Source: a virus. From it: a DNA stretch of 38,509 nucleotides. The notes under the pieces were generated by a model that saw only the letters and a list, made by a program, of their open reading frames with translations, did no database searches and had not been told where the DNA came from. The stretch's first letter is position 1. Each line of letters begins with the position of its first letter. Where the stretch lies: positions 1-38,509 of IMG/VR virus record IMGVR_UViG_3300034021_000236. One strand, written 5' to 3'. The translations under genes were made by a program, and so were the position numbers. Below are positions 13,170 through 21,378 of this stretch, in pieces.

Positions 13170-14561
13170 ATGAGTCTCACGCTCCGTCCCTATCAACACC
13201 AAGCCATCTCAAAGCTGCGCGCCAGCTACCGCGAAGGTGCGCGCGCTCCCTTGCTTGTCCTCCCCACCGGCGGCGGCAAGACCATCGTCATGGCCGAGAT
13301 CCTGCGCTCCCTCGCAGATCGCGGTCGCAACGGTCTTGTCCTAGTCCACCGCCGAGAACTAATTGCGCAGACCAGCCACAAGCTCGACCTAGCTGGCGTG
13401 GCGCACGGCATCATCGCTGCCGGCTATCAACCGACAAACGCACCCATCCAGGTCGCGTCTGTGCAAACGCTCGCGCGCCGCCTGACGCAGCTCACATGGT
13501 CACCGGATCTGATCGTCGTTGATGAAGCCCACCATGCTGTGGCCGGCACATGGGCAGCAGCATTGCACCGCTGGCCCGATGCCTATCGACTAGGGGTCAC
13601 AGCCACCCCGGTGCGCCAAGACGGCCGCGGCCTGGGTTCTGTGTTTGACCGCCTTGTTCTGGGGCCGTCTGTTTCGCAGCTCATCGCTCAGACGTTCCTC
13701 ACGCCCGCGCGCATTTACGCACCTCCAGCCGTTGCGGATCTCTCTGGCCTGCGCACACGCGCCGGCGATTACCGCTCCGAGGAGGCCGCCGAGGCCATGG
13801 ATCGGCCCACCGTGACGGGTGATGCCATCAGCCACTACCAGCGCCTGTGCAACCACAAGAGGGCCATCGTTTTCTGTTGCTCCACGCAACACGCTGATTC
13901 GGTGAACACAGCGTTCAACCAGAGCGGAGTCCGGGCTGCCACGCTGCTGGGCACCACCCCACAAGATCAGCGCGACCTGCTGGTGCGTCAACTTGCCACG
14001 GGTGAACTGTCGGTTCTGGTGACGGTCGATGTCGTTTCTGAGGGCTTCGACTGCCCAGCAGCAGAAGCTGCAATCCTGCTGCGGCCCACGCAGTCCCTGG
14101 GCCTCTACCTGCAGCAGGTCGGCCGCGTGCTGCGCCCAGCTGATGGCAAGGATGCTGCGGTGGTGTTGGACCATGTGGGCAATGTCCACCGTCATGGCTT
14201 CCCCGATGATCACCGCGACTGGTCGCTGGACGATCGGCTCAAGCGGACACGCAACGCCGACCCGGCAGCACCATCAGTGCGCACCTGCCCGCAATGCTTC
14301 GCTGCCTTCAAGCCCCAGCTGCTCTGCCCATGCTGCGGCGCCTACTGCGCACCCGAGCCCAAGCGTGCGCTGCGCCAAGTCGATGGCGAGCTACAGGAGC
14401 TAAAGCGCGTCAACGCCCAGCTGCGTGCTGAGGACCAGCAGCGAAAGCGCCGTCAACGTGCAGCAGCACGCACACTGCCTGAGCTGCTGGCACTGGCCAA
14501 GGCGCGCGGCTACTCGCCGGGCTGGGCCTACAAGATCCACAACGCCAGGAGCAACAGATGA
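13170..14561 (+). CDS. SF2 DEAD/DEAH-box helicase
   Basis: 463 residues. Helicase motifs are complete: LRPYQHQAI (Q-like motif), LPTGGGKT (Walker A, 31-38), VVDEAHH (motif II, 116-122), GVTATPVRQD (III, 142-151), AIVFCCSTQHAD (IV), VVSEGFDCP (V), and QQVGRVLRP (VI). The C-terminal 100 residues add a zinc-finger-like CPQC..CPCC and a basic coiled coil (LKRVNAQLRAEDQQRKRRQR). It probably unwinds DNA or remodels forks during phage replication; similar SF2 helicases are frequent beside phage VRR-NUC and primase genes, as here. The ATGA overlap couples it to the next gene. Confidence 0.9.
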   Translation: MSLTLRPYQHQAISKLRASYREGARAPLLVLPTGGGKTIVMAEILRSLADRGRNGLVLVHRRELIAQTSHKLDLAGVAHGIIAAGYQPTNAPIQVASVQTLARRLTQLTWSPDLIVVDEAHHAVAGTWAAALHRWPDAYRLGVTATPVRQDGRGLGSVFDRLVLGPSVSQLIAQTFLTPARIYAPPAVADLSGLRTRAGDYRSEEAAEAMDRPTVTGDAISHYQRLCNHKRAIVFCCSTQHADSVNTAFNQSGVRAATLLGTTPQDQRDLLVRQLATGELSVLVTVDVVSEGFDCPAAEAAILLRPTQSLGLYLQQVGRVLRPADGKDAAVVLDHVGNVHRHGFPDDHRDWSLDDRLKRTRNADPAAPSVRTCPQCFAAFKPQLLCPCCGAYCAPEPKRALRQVDGELQELKRVNAQLRAEDQQRKRRQRAAARTLPELLALAKARGYSPGWAYKIHNARSNR

Positions 14562-14764
14562 ACGATTACACCTACCCAGGCCAGGCGCACTTCGCGGATC
14601 CAACGATCAACGCGCGCTGCAACGACTGCACCTTCTACGTTCCCCGGCCCTTTGTGCAGATCCAGCGTCACTGCTGCTCCAAGGCCAAGCAAATGACCGG
14701 CAAGTGGCAGAAGCCCATTCCGCTTGGTGCCATCGCGTGCAAGTACTTCAGCCGCCGGACATGA
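14558..14764 (+). CDS. Small Cys-rich protein (68 aa)
   Basis: ATG 14558 overlaps the helicase stop. Cysteines in CNDC, HCCSK and AIACKYF, with many aromatic and basic residues, suggest a small metal-binding fold. The pattern ARCNDCTFY......CC resembles short phage proteins of unknown function. Likely acts with its replication neighbours, but only position says so. Confidence 0.55.
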   Translation: MNDYTYPGQAHFADPTINARCNDCTFYVPRPFVQIQRHCCSKAKQMTGKWQKPIPLGAIACKYFSRRT

Positions 14765-14776
14765 TGGAGCGCAGCT

Positions 14777-15157
14777 GTGCCTGGCAACGTGGCCAACGCC
14801 GAGACCGACCTGCAGCAACGCATCCGGCTGGCGCTTGGCACACGGCCTGACACCAGACTGTTCCGCAACCAGGTTGGCTCGCTCCCAGACCCGCGCACCG
14901 GCCGGCTGGTCACCTTTGGCCTGGCCCGTGGCTCAGCAGATTTGATCGGTTGGCGCACGGTGGTGGTCACCCCCGAGATGGTCGGCCAGCGCATCGCCGT
15001 GTTCACCAGCATCGAGGTCAAGACACCCACCGGCCGCATTGCTCCTGCCCAGCAGCACTGGCTTCATGCCGTGCGCATTGCTGGTGGATGTGCCGGTGTG
15101 GCCAGGTCGCTCGAATCCGCATTGCAGATCGTCACAGACCCTTGCCCACCTTGCTAA
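14777..15157 (+). CDS. VRR-NUC domain nuclease
   Basis: 126 residues from GTG 14777 (GGAG 8 bases before). The whole protein is a minimal VRR-NUC (PF08774): LFRNQVG, GLARGSADLIGW with the catalytic Asp, FTSIEVKTPTGR with the E-x-K pair, and QQHWLHAVRIAGGCAGVARS. This PD-(D/E)XK subfamily acts on branched or flapped DNA and is a usual neighbour of SF2 helicases and primases in phages. Probably resolves replication or recombination intermediates. Confidence 0.9.
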   Translation: MPGNVANAETDLQQRIRLALGTRPDTRLFRNQVGSLPDPRTGRLVTFGLARGSADLIGWRTVVVTPEMVGQRIAVFTSIEVKTPTGRIAPAQQHWLHAVRIAGGCAGVARSLESALQIVTDPCPPC

Positions 15158-15193
15158 CCATCCGCCAACATCTGACAGCCTTAGGACCTATGC

Positions 15194-17308
15194 ATGGTCA
15201 CTCTCCACGATCAGCTGGCTGCCCTACCAGATCACTGGGGCTTCGTCGCCGTCGGTAACGGCAAACGCCCCTACCAAGCCGAGTGGCAGAAAAACCCGCT
15301 CACCAAGCAGCAGCTCACCGCCGAAATTGAAGCCGGCCGTGCCGTAGCCATTGGCGTCATTGCTGGCCCGCAGTCTGGCGGCCTGCTCTTTGTTGACCAC
15401 GATGGCATCAGCGCCGGCGAGATCCTCGACAAGCTCGGCGTGCCACTGCGCGACCTGCCCAAGTCATGGGCCGTCACCTCCGGCCGTGATGGCCGCCTGC
15501 AGATCATCTACCAAGTGCCCGAGCAGTACTGGGCCGGGATCCGCACCCGCAAGTTCAAGACCGGCAAGTTCGACGAGGAGGGCAAGCCAGAGCAGCTAGA
15601 GCTGCGCTGGTCTGGCTGCCAGTCCGTTGTTGCTGGTGCCCACCCCATCACCGGCGCATACCGCTGGCTTAAAGGCCGCGGCCCCGGTGATCTGCCGCTG
15701 GCCGAAGCGCCGCTCGCGCTGATCGAGCAGATGCTGCCGCAGGAGCCGCCTGCACCCCAGCCCCTCCTGCCGCCACCTGCGCCGCGTCAATCAGACCGCA
15801 CCGACGAGGACTGGGCACGGATCTGGCTCGATGCGCTCAGCTCCTCACGCGCTGACGATTACGACTATTGGATCGAGGTGGGCCAATGCCTCCACAGCGT
15901 TGGCGAGCACATGCTTGCCGATTGGGATGCATGGTCCCGCCAATCCTCCAAATGGCAGTCCGGCACTTGCGAACGCCACTGGCGCAGTTTCACGGCAGAC
16001 GGCAACCGCGACATTCGCCACCTCTGCAACCTGGCCAAGGAGGACGGCTGGCAGCCCAAGCAACGCCAGCTGCCGCCAGCCAAGCCCAGCAAGCCCACGG
16101 CCCCTAAGCAGGAGCAGGCCGAGGCCGCGCCTATCGCAGACAAGCCCCAGAAGCTGGAGGCCAAGGAGCTGCTCAACATGCTCCGCCACCCTGACAAACA
16201 GGGCCTGCCGCGCTTTCGCTACAACATCTTCACGCAGCAGATCGAGATCTACGGCGCCGTCGCAGAAGGCGCTGAGCGGTTCTACCTGCAGCTGGCCGAG
16301 GAGGGCTACAAGGTCTCCAAGGAGATGGCCCTGGACTGCCTTGTTGAAGTAGCACGCGAGAACCCATACGACCCCGTGAAGCTCTACCTAGAGCACGTCG
16401 CAGCAGAAGTCGCGCCCACATACATCGACCGGCTGGCTTCCACATACCTGCGCCCTAAGGATGCGCAGCTGCAGCAGCCAACGCTCTACGACATGATGCT
16501 CAAAAAGACCCTGATCGGCGCAGTTCGACGCATCTTTGAGCCCGGCTGCAAGCACGATTACGCCTGTGTGCTGATGGGTGACCAGGGCGCCCGCAAGTCA
16601 TCGTTCTGGGCCGCACTCGGTGGGCCGTTCTTCTCCGATGCCCTGCGCGACATCAGCTCCAAGGACGACCTGATGGTCCTCCATCGCTCCTGGATCATGG
16701 AGTGGGCCGAGCTGGATCACATCACCAGCAAGAAACACGCCGGTCAGGTGAAGGCGTTCCTCAGCCAGTCCACCGACATGTTCCGCGTGCCCTACGGCAA
16801 GGCCACTGAAGCCTTCCCGCGGCGGTCGATCATCGTGGGCTCCACCAACCGCGACAGCGGCTTCCTCGTGGACGAGACCGGCAACCGCCGCTTCTGGGTC
16901 ATCCCGGTGACCTGCACCATCAGCAAGCCCATTGATGTGCCCAACCTCCTGCTGGAGCGCGATGCCATCTGGAGTGCCGCAGTGGCCGCCTATCTGGCCG
17001 GTGAGGCCAATGAGCTGGGCGTCGAGCACCAAGCAGCCGTAGAGGCCGAGAACGTCGGTTACCTGGTCGAGTCGCCATGGTCGGCACCCATCCAGAAATG
17101 GCTAACGGTCAACCTTGGCAGACCCATCACCAGCGAGGTGCTGCTGAACGAAGCGATCCTCAAGCCCGTCGAGCGGCAGACCCGATCCGACCAGATGCAG
17201 GTTGCGTCCATCTTGAGAGACCTGGGATACCGAAAACGGCGGCAAACCATCGACGGCGCTCAGAAGTGGGTGTTCTTCCAACCTGCTGAGCAGGGGTTGG
17301 ACAGCTGA
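15194..17308 (+). CDS. Primase-helicase: prim-pol, PriCT-like and VapE/VirE ATPase domains
   Basis: 704 residues from ATG 15194 (an ATG at 15190 is out of frame). Residues 1-190 look like a bifunctional primase-polymerase (FVAVGNGKRPYQAEW, IGVIAGPQSGGLLFVDHDG, RSGCQSVV-type core). Residues about 205-280 resemble PriCT-type or primase-linker helices (DYDYWIEVGQCLHSVG, HLCNLAKEDGW). A Pro/Lys-rich linker follows. Residues 320-650 are a VirE/VapE-type P-loop ATPase: LMGDQGARKSSFW Walker A, WIMEWAELD Walker B, IIVGSTNRDSGFL sensor region and DETGNRRFWVIPV. It should prime and unwind at the phage origin, for which a candidate lies just downstream (17336-17450). Confidence 0.82.
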   Translation: MVTLHDQLAALPDHWGFVAVGNGKRPYQAEWQKNPLTKQQLTAEIEAGRAVAIGVIAGPQSGGLLFVDHDGISAGEILDKLGVPLRDLPKSWAVTSGRDGRLQIIYQVPEQYWAGIRTRKFKTGKFDEEGKPEQLELRWSGCQSVVAGAHPITGAYRWLKGRGPGDLPLAEAPLALIEQMLPQEPPAPQPLLPPPAPRQSDRTDEDWARIWLDALSSSRADDYDYWIEVGQCLHSVGEHMLADWDAWSRQSSKWQSGTCERHWRSFTADGNRDIRHLCNLAKEDGWQPKQRQLPPAKPSKPTAPKQEQAEAAPIADKPQKLEAKELLNMLRHPDKQGLPRFRYNIFTQQIEIYGAVAEGAERFYLQLAEEGYKVSKEMALDCLVEVARENPYDPVKLYLEHVAAEVAPTYIDRLASTYLRPKDAQLQQPTLYDMMLKKTLIGAVRRIFEPGCKHDYACVLMGDQGARKSSFWAALGGPFFSDALRDISSKDDLMVLHRSWIMEWAELDHITSKKHAGQVKAFLSQSTDMFRVPYGKATEAFPRRSIIVGSTNRDSGFLVDETGNRRFWVIPVTCTISKPIDVPNLLLERDAIWSAAVAAYLAGEANELGVEHQAAVEAENVGYLVESPWSAPIQKWLTVNLGRPITSEVLLNEAILKPVERQTRSDQMQVASILRDLGYRKRRQTIDGAQKWVFFQPAEQGLDS

Positions 17309-17318
17309 AACCCCCTGC
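17290..17318 (+). terminator. Possible weak hairpin at the end of the primase gene
   Basis: GCAGGGG (17290-17296) pairs with CCCCTGC (17312-17318), spanning the stop codon. No T tract follows, so it is at best a pause or mRNA-stability element. Confidence 0.25.
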
Positions 17319-17335
17319 GCTGCATGGCGTGTTCC

Positions 17336-17450
17336 TATCTTGCTATCCTTCTATCCTTCTTAAAAGAGTAAATAGAATAAGAGGAGGGAGGGGGGATACA
17401 GGGGATTACCTAGCTCCTAAGACGAAGGTCGGCAGGTCAGCAGGTCGGCA
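17336..17450 (+). other. Candidate replication origin: two octamer arrays around an AT-rich core
   Basis: The gap 17309-17521 has no convincing gene. It holds three in-register octamers TATCTTGC-TATCCTTC-TATCCTTC (17336-17359), then a 22-base AT-rich tract (17360-17381) including TAGAAT, a G-rich run (17382-17395), and three more octamers GGTCGGCA-GGTCAGCA-GGTCGGCA (17427-17450). Iteron arrays beside an easily melted tract directly after the primase-helicase are the expected look of an iteron origin. TAGAAT (17373-17378) could alternatively be the -10 of a late promoter. Confidence 0.45.
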
Positions 17451-17521
17451 AGGCCGTGGATGGCCCGCAAACTCACCCTTTCCCACTCGTCTGGCCCGGT
17501 GCCCCGCCCTACCCTTGGCCC

Positions 17522-18211
17522 ATGGCAACCCTCACCCTCGACATCGAGAGCACCCTGCCCCTGGCCACCCGATGGGTGCAGGGCATGGAACGCCAGCTGC
17601 CGTTCGCCGTGTCCGTCGCGCTCAACCAGTCGGCCTTTGACGCACGCACGGCGATCAACACCTCGACCACCCGCTTCTTCAACGCACCTACCCGCTTTAC
17701 CCAGAACGCCTTCTTCGTGCAGCGCAGCACCAAGCAGAACCTTGAGGCCGTGATCTTTGCCGAGGCTGGCAAGGGGAAGGACCGGGCCCGGTATCTGCGC
17801 TATGGCATCCAAGGCGGTGCGCGTCGGCAGAAGGGCTTCGAGAAGAAGTTCCTCTCCGAGGTGGTGGGCACGGCCCGCATCCCTGCAGGCTCACAGCTGG
17901 TGCCCACCAGCCTGGTCAAGCTGGATGGCTCGGGCAACGTGAGCCTGGCCACCATCAGGCGCATCCAGAAGGGCCTGAGCGGCAACGCACGCGGTGGCTT
18001 CTTCGTCGGCACACCGAAGGGTGGTGACCGGCCGCCTGGCATCTATCGCCGCAGCAGGGAGCAGCTGTTTCCCTACTTCGTGGCAACCGACAGCGCTGCG
18101 CGATACAAACCCCGCTTCCCGATCGACCGCATTGGCACCGAGGCCGTCGAGCGCGGGTTCGCCAAGCACTTTGAGACCAGCCTGGCCAAGGCACTGGCCA
18201 CGGCCAAATGA
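17522..18211 (+). CDS. gpZ-like minor tail / tail completion protein
   Basis: 229 residues from ATG 17522; the frame is open upstream, but that stretch is Pro-rich and runs towards the repeat region. The N-terminus (ERQLPFAVSVALNQSAFDA) matches the P...A.ALN..A.DA helix of phage tail-completion proteins such as lambda gpZ. The middle is basic (GGARRQKGFEKKFLSE), and the C-terminus (RYKPRFPIDRIG, then a long helix) fits too. Such a protein usually lies after the portal or capsid genes; here it precedes terminase, apart from the head-tail joining block at 24861-25739. Confidence 0.5.
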   Translation: MATLTLDIESTLPLATRWVQGMERQLPFAVSVALNQSAFDARTAINTSTTRFFNAPTRFTQNAFFVQRSTKQNLEAVIFAEAGKGKDRARYLRYGIQGGARRQKGFEKKFLSEVVGTARIPAGSQLVPTSLVKLDGSGNVSLATIRRIQKGLSGNARGGFFVGTPKGGDRPPGIYRRSREQLFPYFVATDSAARYKPRFPIDRIGTEAVERGFAKHFETSLAKALATAK

Positions 18212-18387
18212 TCGACGGGTCCTCCCTGGCGCATCCAACGTGGGTCGTTCACGCGCGCGGCGTTTCTCTAGCGTCAGCGCTCAGCGGTATCAAACGGGTC
18301 TCAGCGTGAGACAAACGGGCATGGTGCCCCCAGCGGTTAAGCGGTTAACTAAGCTCAGTTAACTCAACGCTAGAGCCGAACAACTGA
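18212..18387 (+). repeat. Repeat-rich gap before terminase: candidate cos/pac site
   Basis: No gene is seen in these 176 bases. They contain a palindrome GTCTCA-GCG-TGAGAC (18298-18312) flanked by direct repeats CAAACGGG (18291-18298 and 18312-18319), a tandem octamer GCGGTTAA x2 (18333-18348), and an inverted repeat GTTAACT-N6-AGTTAAC (18344-18363). In lambda-like phages the terminase recognition site lies just upstream of the small-terminase gene, exactly this position. Operator sites for late transcription are the alternative. Confidence 0.45.
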
Positions 18388-18930
18388 GTGCTCGTCACGT
18401 TTTCCGAGTTTGCCGCCATCAAGGGATGCTCCAAGGCGGCGGTAACTGCAGCTATCAGATCGCGGATCAGCGCTGCTGTCGTTGAAAAGGACGGCAAGCG
18501 ATGGCTGGACCGCGACCTGGCGCTGGAGCTGTGGCGCAAGAACACCAAGGCGACGCACAACGCGAAGGTGAGCCAGCCGGATCCGGTAGAGGTGGAGCTG
18601 CCGGCCAACCCGCGTGAGCTGAAGCGGGCCATCGAGGCGCTGCCGGATGATGCGATCCCAGATCTCAACGAGAGTCGCGCGAGACGCGAGCACTACCAGG
18701 CGGAACTGGCAAAGCTGCAGGTGGCGCAGCAGCGCAAGGAGCTGGTGCCAGCCGAGGAGGTTAAGAAGCAGGCGTTTCAGATTGGACGCAGCGTGAGAGA
18801 AGCGCTGAGCAACCTGGCGGACCGGCTGAGCCACCAGCTGGCGGGCGAGACCGACCCTGCGGTGATCCACCAGCTGCTGAGCGATGAGCACCGTGATGCG
18901 CTGCTGGCGCTGGTGGAGGTGGAGCCATGA
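18388..18930 (+). CDS. Terminase small subunit (Nu1-like)
   Basis: 180 residues from GTG 18388. The N-terminal HTH (TFSEFAAIKGCSKAAVTAAI) binds the packaging site; the middle helix (RREHYQAELAKLQVAQQRKE) and VPAEEVKKQAFQIGRSVREALSNLADRL are the typical Nu1 dimerisation and TerL-contact part. It overlaps terL by 4 bases (ATGA), as in lambda Nu1-A order. The repeat-rich gap directly upstream is its likely target. Confidence 0.88.
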   Translation: MLVTFSEFAAIKGCSKAAVTAAIRSRISAAVVEKDGKRWLDRDLALELWRKNTKATHNAKVSQPDPVEVELPANPRELKRAIEALPDDAIPDLNESRARREHYQAELAKLQVAQQRKELVPAEEVKKQAFQIGRSVREALSNLADRLSHQLAGETDPAVIHQLLSDEHRDALLALVEVEP

Positions 18931-20801
18931 GCGTCTGGCAGACCGCGTTCATGGATGGGCTGCGACCGGAGCCGCCGCTGACGGTGAGTGCGTGGGCGGA
19001 CAAGCACCGGCGGCTTAGCAGCAAAGCCAGCGCGGAGCCTGGACCGTGGCGGACGGGAAGGACGCCTTACTTGCGCGAGCCGATGGACTGCCTGAGCACG
19101 ACTAGCAGCGTGCAGCGGGTGGTGATGATGTTTGCGGCGCAAACGGGCAAGACTGAGAGCGGCAGCAACTGGCTGGGCTATGTGATCGACCACGCGCCGG
19201 GGCCGATGCTGCTGGTGCAGCCCACCGTGGAGATGGCCAAGAGGCTGAGCAAGCAGCGGCTGGAGAGCCTGATCAGCGAGACGCCGGTGCTGACGGAGAA
19301 GATCGCACCGGCCAGGAGCCGCGACAGCGGCAACACGATGTTTGCCAAGGAGTTTCCTGGCGGGATGATGCTGCTCACCGGCAGCAACAGCGCGACGGGC
19401 CTGCGCTCGACACCGTGCCGGTACATCTTCATGGACGAGATCGACGCCTTCCCGGCTGATGTGGATGGCGAGGGCGACCCGGTGAGCCTGGCGGAAAAGC
19501 GGGCGACGACGTTTGCGCGGCGCAAGATCCTGCTGACCAGCACGCCGACCGTGAAGGACTTCAGCCGGATCGAGGCGGAGTATCTGCGCAGCGACCAGCG
19601 TAGGTATTTCTGCCCATGCCCCAGCTGTGGGGCGATGCAATGGCTGAAATGGCCGCAGCTGAAGTGGGAGAAGAACGACCCGGCTACGGCGGTTTACGAG
19701 TGCGAGCACTGCCGCGAGCGGTTTGCTGAGATCCACAAGCCGGCTTTGCTGCGGCAGGGCGAATGGCGCGCGACGGCACCGAGCGATGGCAAGACGGCTG
19801 GCTTCCAGCTGTCGGGGCTCTACAGCCCGCTGGGCTGGCTGAGCTGGGCCGACATGGTGGACGACTTCCTGCGGGCCAAGGCTGATGCGCCGATGCTGAA
19901 GTCGTTCGTCAACACCCGGCTGGCGGAGACATGGGAGGAGGACTTTGCCAGCAAGGTGAGCGCTGATGCGCTGCTGCAACGGTGTGAGCCTTATGCGGCG
20001 GGTGTGGTGCCGGATGGCGCGCTGGCGGTGACCATCGGCGTGGACGTGCAGGGCGGCGGTGGATCTGCTGGCGACCGCCTGGCGGTGAGCGTGTGGGCCT
20101 GGGGCCGCGATGAGGAGGGCTGGCTAATTGACCACCAGGAGATCGCGGGCGACCCGTGCCGGCCGGAGGTGTGGAAGCAGCTGGACATGCTGGTGCTGCA
20201 CGAGTGGGAGCACGCTGGTGGCGGCAAGCTGCGGGCCGATGTGATTTGCGTGGACTCGGGCGGCCACGCGACAGCGGAGGTCTACCAGTACGCCAGGGAG
20301 CGGCAAGGCGCGGGCGTGATCGCCATCAAGGGCCAGAGCCAGCGAAACAAGCCACCCATCGGCAAGCCGGCCAAGGTGGACATCAACGCGCGTGGGCAGA
20401 CGCTGAAGCGCGGCGCGCTGGTGTTCCCGGTCGGTGGCGACACGATCAAGACCACGCTGTTCGGCAGGTTGAAGCACAACGAGCCGGGGCCGGGCTATCT
20501 GCACTTTCATGCGCAAACGGGCGGTGAGTATTTTGAGCAGCTGACGGCAGAGAAGCAGGCGCTCCGGTATGTGAAGGGCTTCCCCGTGAGGGAGTGGGTA
20601 AAGAAACCAAGCGCACGGAACGAGGCGCTGGACTGCATGGTTTACGCCTATGCGGCGTTAAATCGGCTCTATCAGCGATACGACCGGAGAACGATCTGGG
20701 ACCAGCTGGAGAAGCGCCTGCAGAATGGAGATGCTGAGCCGCGCAAGGCGCGCCTAAGATCGGGAGGAGCCGCGCCGTCGGCGTTCGTCAACAGCTGGTG
20801 A
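18927..20801 (+). CDS. Terminase large subunit, GpA family
   Basis: 624 residues, the usual GpA length. ATPase: AAQTGKTESG (Walker A, 70-79) and YIFMDEIDAFP (Walker B, 166-176). A zinc-finger-like CPCPSC..CEHC insert lies at 229-262. The nuclease begins at VTIGVDVQGG (Asp373) with VICVDSGGHAT farther on. The C-terminal VREWVKKPSARNEALDCMVY is the GpA signature. It cuts and pumps DNA into the prohead through the portal at 21378. The GpA family is typical of lambda-type cos packaging. Confidence 0.95.
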   Translation: MSVWQTAFMDGLRPEPPLTVSAWADKHRRLSSKASAEPGPWRTGRTPYLREPMDCLSTTSSVQRVVMMFAAQTGKTESGSNWLGYVIDHAPGPMLLVQPTVEMAKRLSKQRLESLISETPVLTEKIAPARSRDSGNTMFAKEFPGGMMLLTGSNSATGLRSTPCRYIFMDEIDAFPADVDGEGDPVSLAEKRATTFARRKILLTSTPTVKDFSRIEAEYLRSDQRRYFCPCPSCGAMQWLKWPQLKWEKNDPATAVYECEHCRERFAEIHKPALLRQGEWRATAPSDGKTAGFQLSGLYSPLGWLSWADMVDDFLRAKADAPMLKSFVNTRLAETWEEDFASKVSADALLQRCEPYAAGVVPDGALAVTIGVDVQGGGGSAGDRLAVSVWAWGRDEEGWLIDHQEIAGDPCRPEVWKQLDMLVLHEWEHAGGGKLRADVICVDSGGHATAEVYQYARERQGAGVIAIKGQSQRNKPPIGKPAKVDINARGQTLKRGALVFPVGGDTIKTTLFGRLKHNEPGPGYLHFHAQTGGEYFEQLTAEKQALRYVKGFPVREWVKKPSARNEALDCMVYAYAALNRLYQRYDRRTIWDQLEKRLQNGDAEPRKARLRSGGAAPSAFVNSW

Positions 20802-20805
20802 GGCC

Positions 20806-21378
20806 GTGAACTTCCCTGCGCGGATAACTGAAGGCGATACGGTCAAGTGGCGCGATGTTGCCAGCGCGGACACGCTCGGCAACCCGATCACCAGCGCGGA
20901 CTGGACGCTGAAGTATTACTTCCGCTTCAACCGCAACAACCACGGCGCCACGGTAACGGGCACCGCCTACGGCACGGGCTGGGAGTTCAGCCTGTCGGCA
21001 ACAACGACCGAGGGCTTCCACGCTGACGACACCGGCTACTGGCAGGCGGTGGCCACCAAGGCTGGCGAGACGGTCACGCTCGGCGCTGGGCAGTTTGAGA
21101 TCGACGCCAACCTGGCCTATGTCGGCACGCCGGCAGCGGTGGACAACCGGAGCCAAGCGCAGAAGGATCTCGATGCTGTGCAGGCCGCGATCCGCGCGAT
21201 GATCTCGGGCGGCGCTGTTGCTGAATACAGCATCGGCAGCCGGCGGCTGAAGAAGATGGAAATGGCCGACCTGTTGACGCTGGAAAGTAGCCTGAAGGCT
21301 GAGGTGAAGCGTGAGCAGAAGGCGGCGTTGATCGCCAACGGTCTTGGCAATCCTCACAACCTGTTCGTGAGATTCTGA
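20806..21378 (+). CDS. gpW-position head-tail joining protein with extra N-terminal beta domain
   Basis: 190 residues from GTG 20806. The N-terminal 110 residues are a beta-rich, Ig-like module (ITEGDTVKWRD, ADWTLKYYFRFN, DTGYWQAVATKAGETVTLG). Residues 115-185 are helical with EYSIGSRRLKKMEMADLLTL, resembling gpW/DUF6148-type joining proteins (AEYSIGSR...M....L...L). It lies between TerL and portal where lambda has gpW (68 residues), so it looks like gpW with a fused decoration-like domain. It overlaps the portal by 1 base. Confidence 0.55.
   Translation: MNFPARITEGDTVKWRDVASADTLGNPITSADWTLKYYFRFNRNNHGATVTGTAYGTGWEFSLSATTTEGFHADDTGYWQAVATKAGETVTLGAGQFEIDANLAYVGTPAAVDNRSQAQKDLDAVQAAIRAMISGGAVAEYSIGSRRLKKMEMADLLTLESSLKAEVKREQKAALIANGLGNPHNLFVRF

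Noticed and set aside
17382-17415. G-quadruplex from the GGAGGAGGGAGGGGGG run
   Set aside because: G tracts are present but irregular; nothing beyond composition supports a functional quadruplex, and the run also serves as part of the candidate origin gap.
18777-19979. 400-codon minus-strand frame inside the terminase genes
   Set aside because: Composition dominated by Arg, Ala, Leu and His from mirrored codons; the plus-strand GpA gene accounts for the bases.
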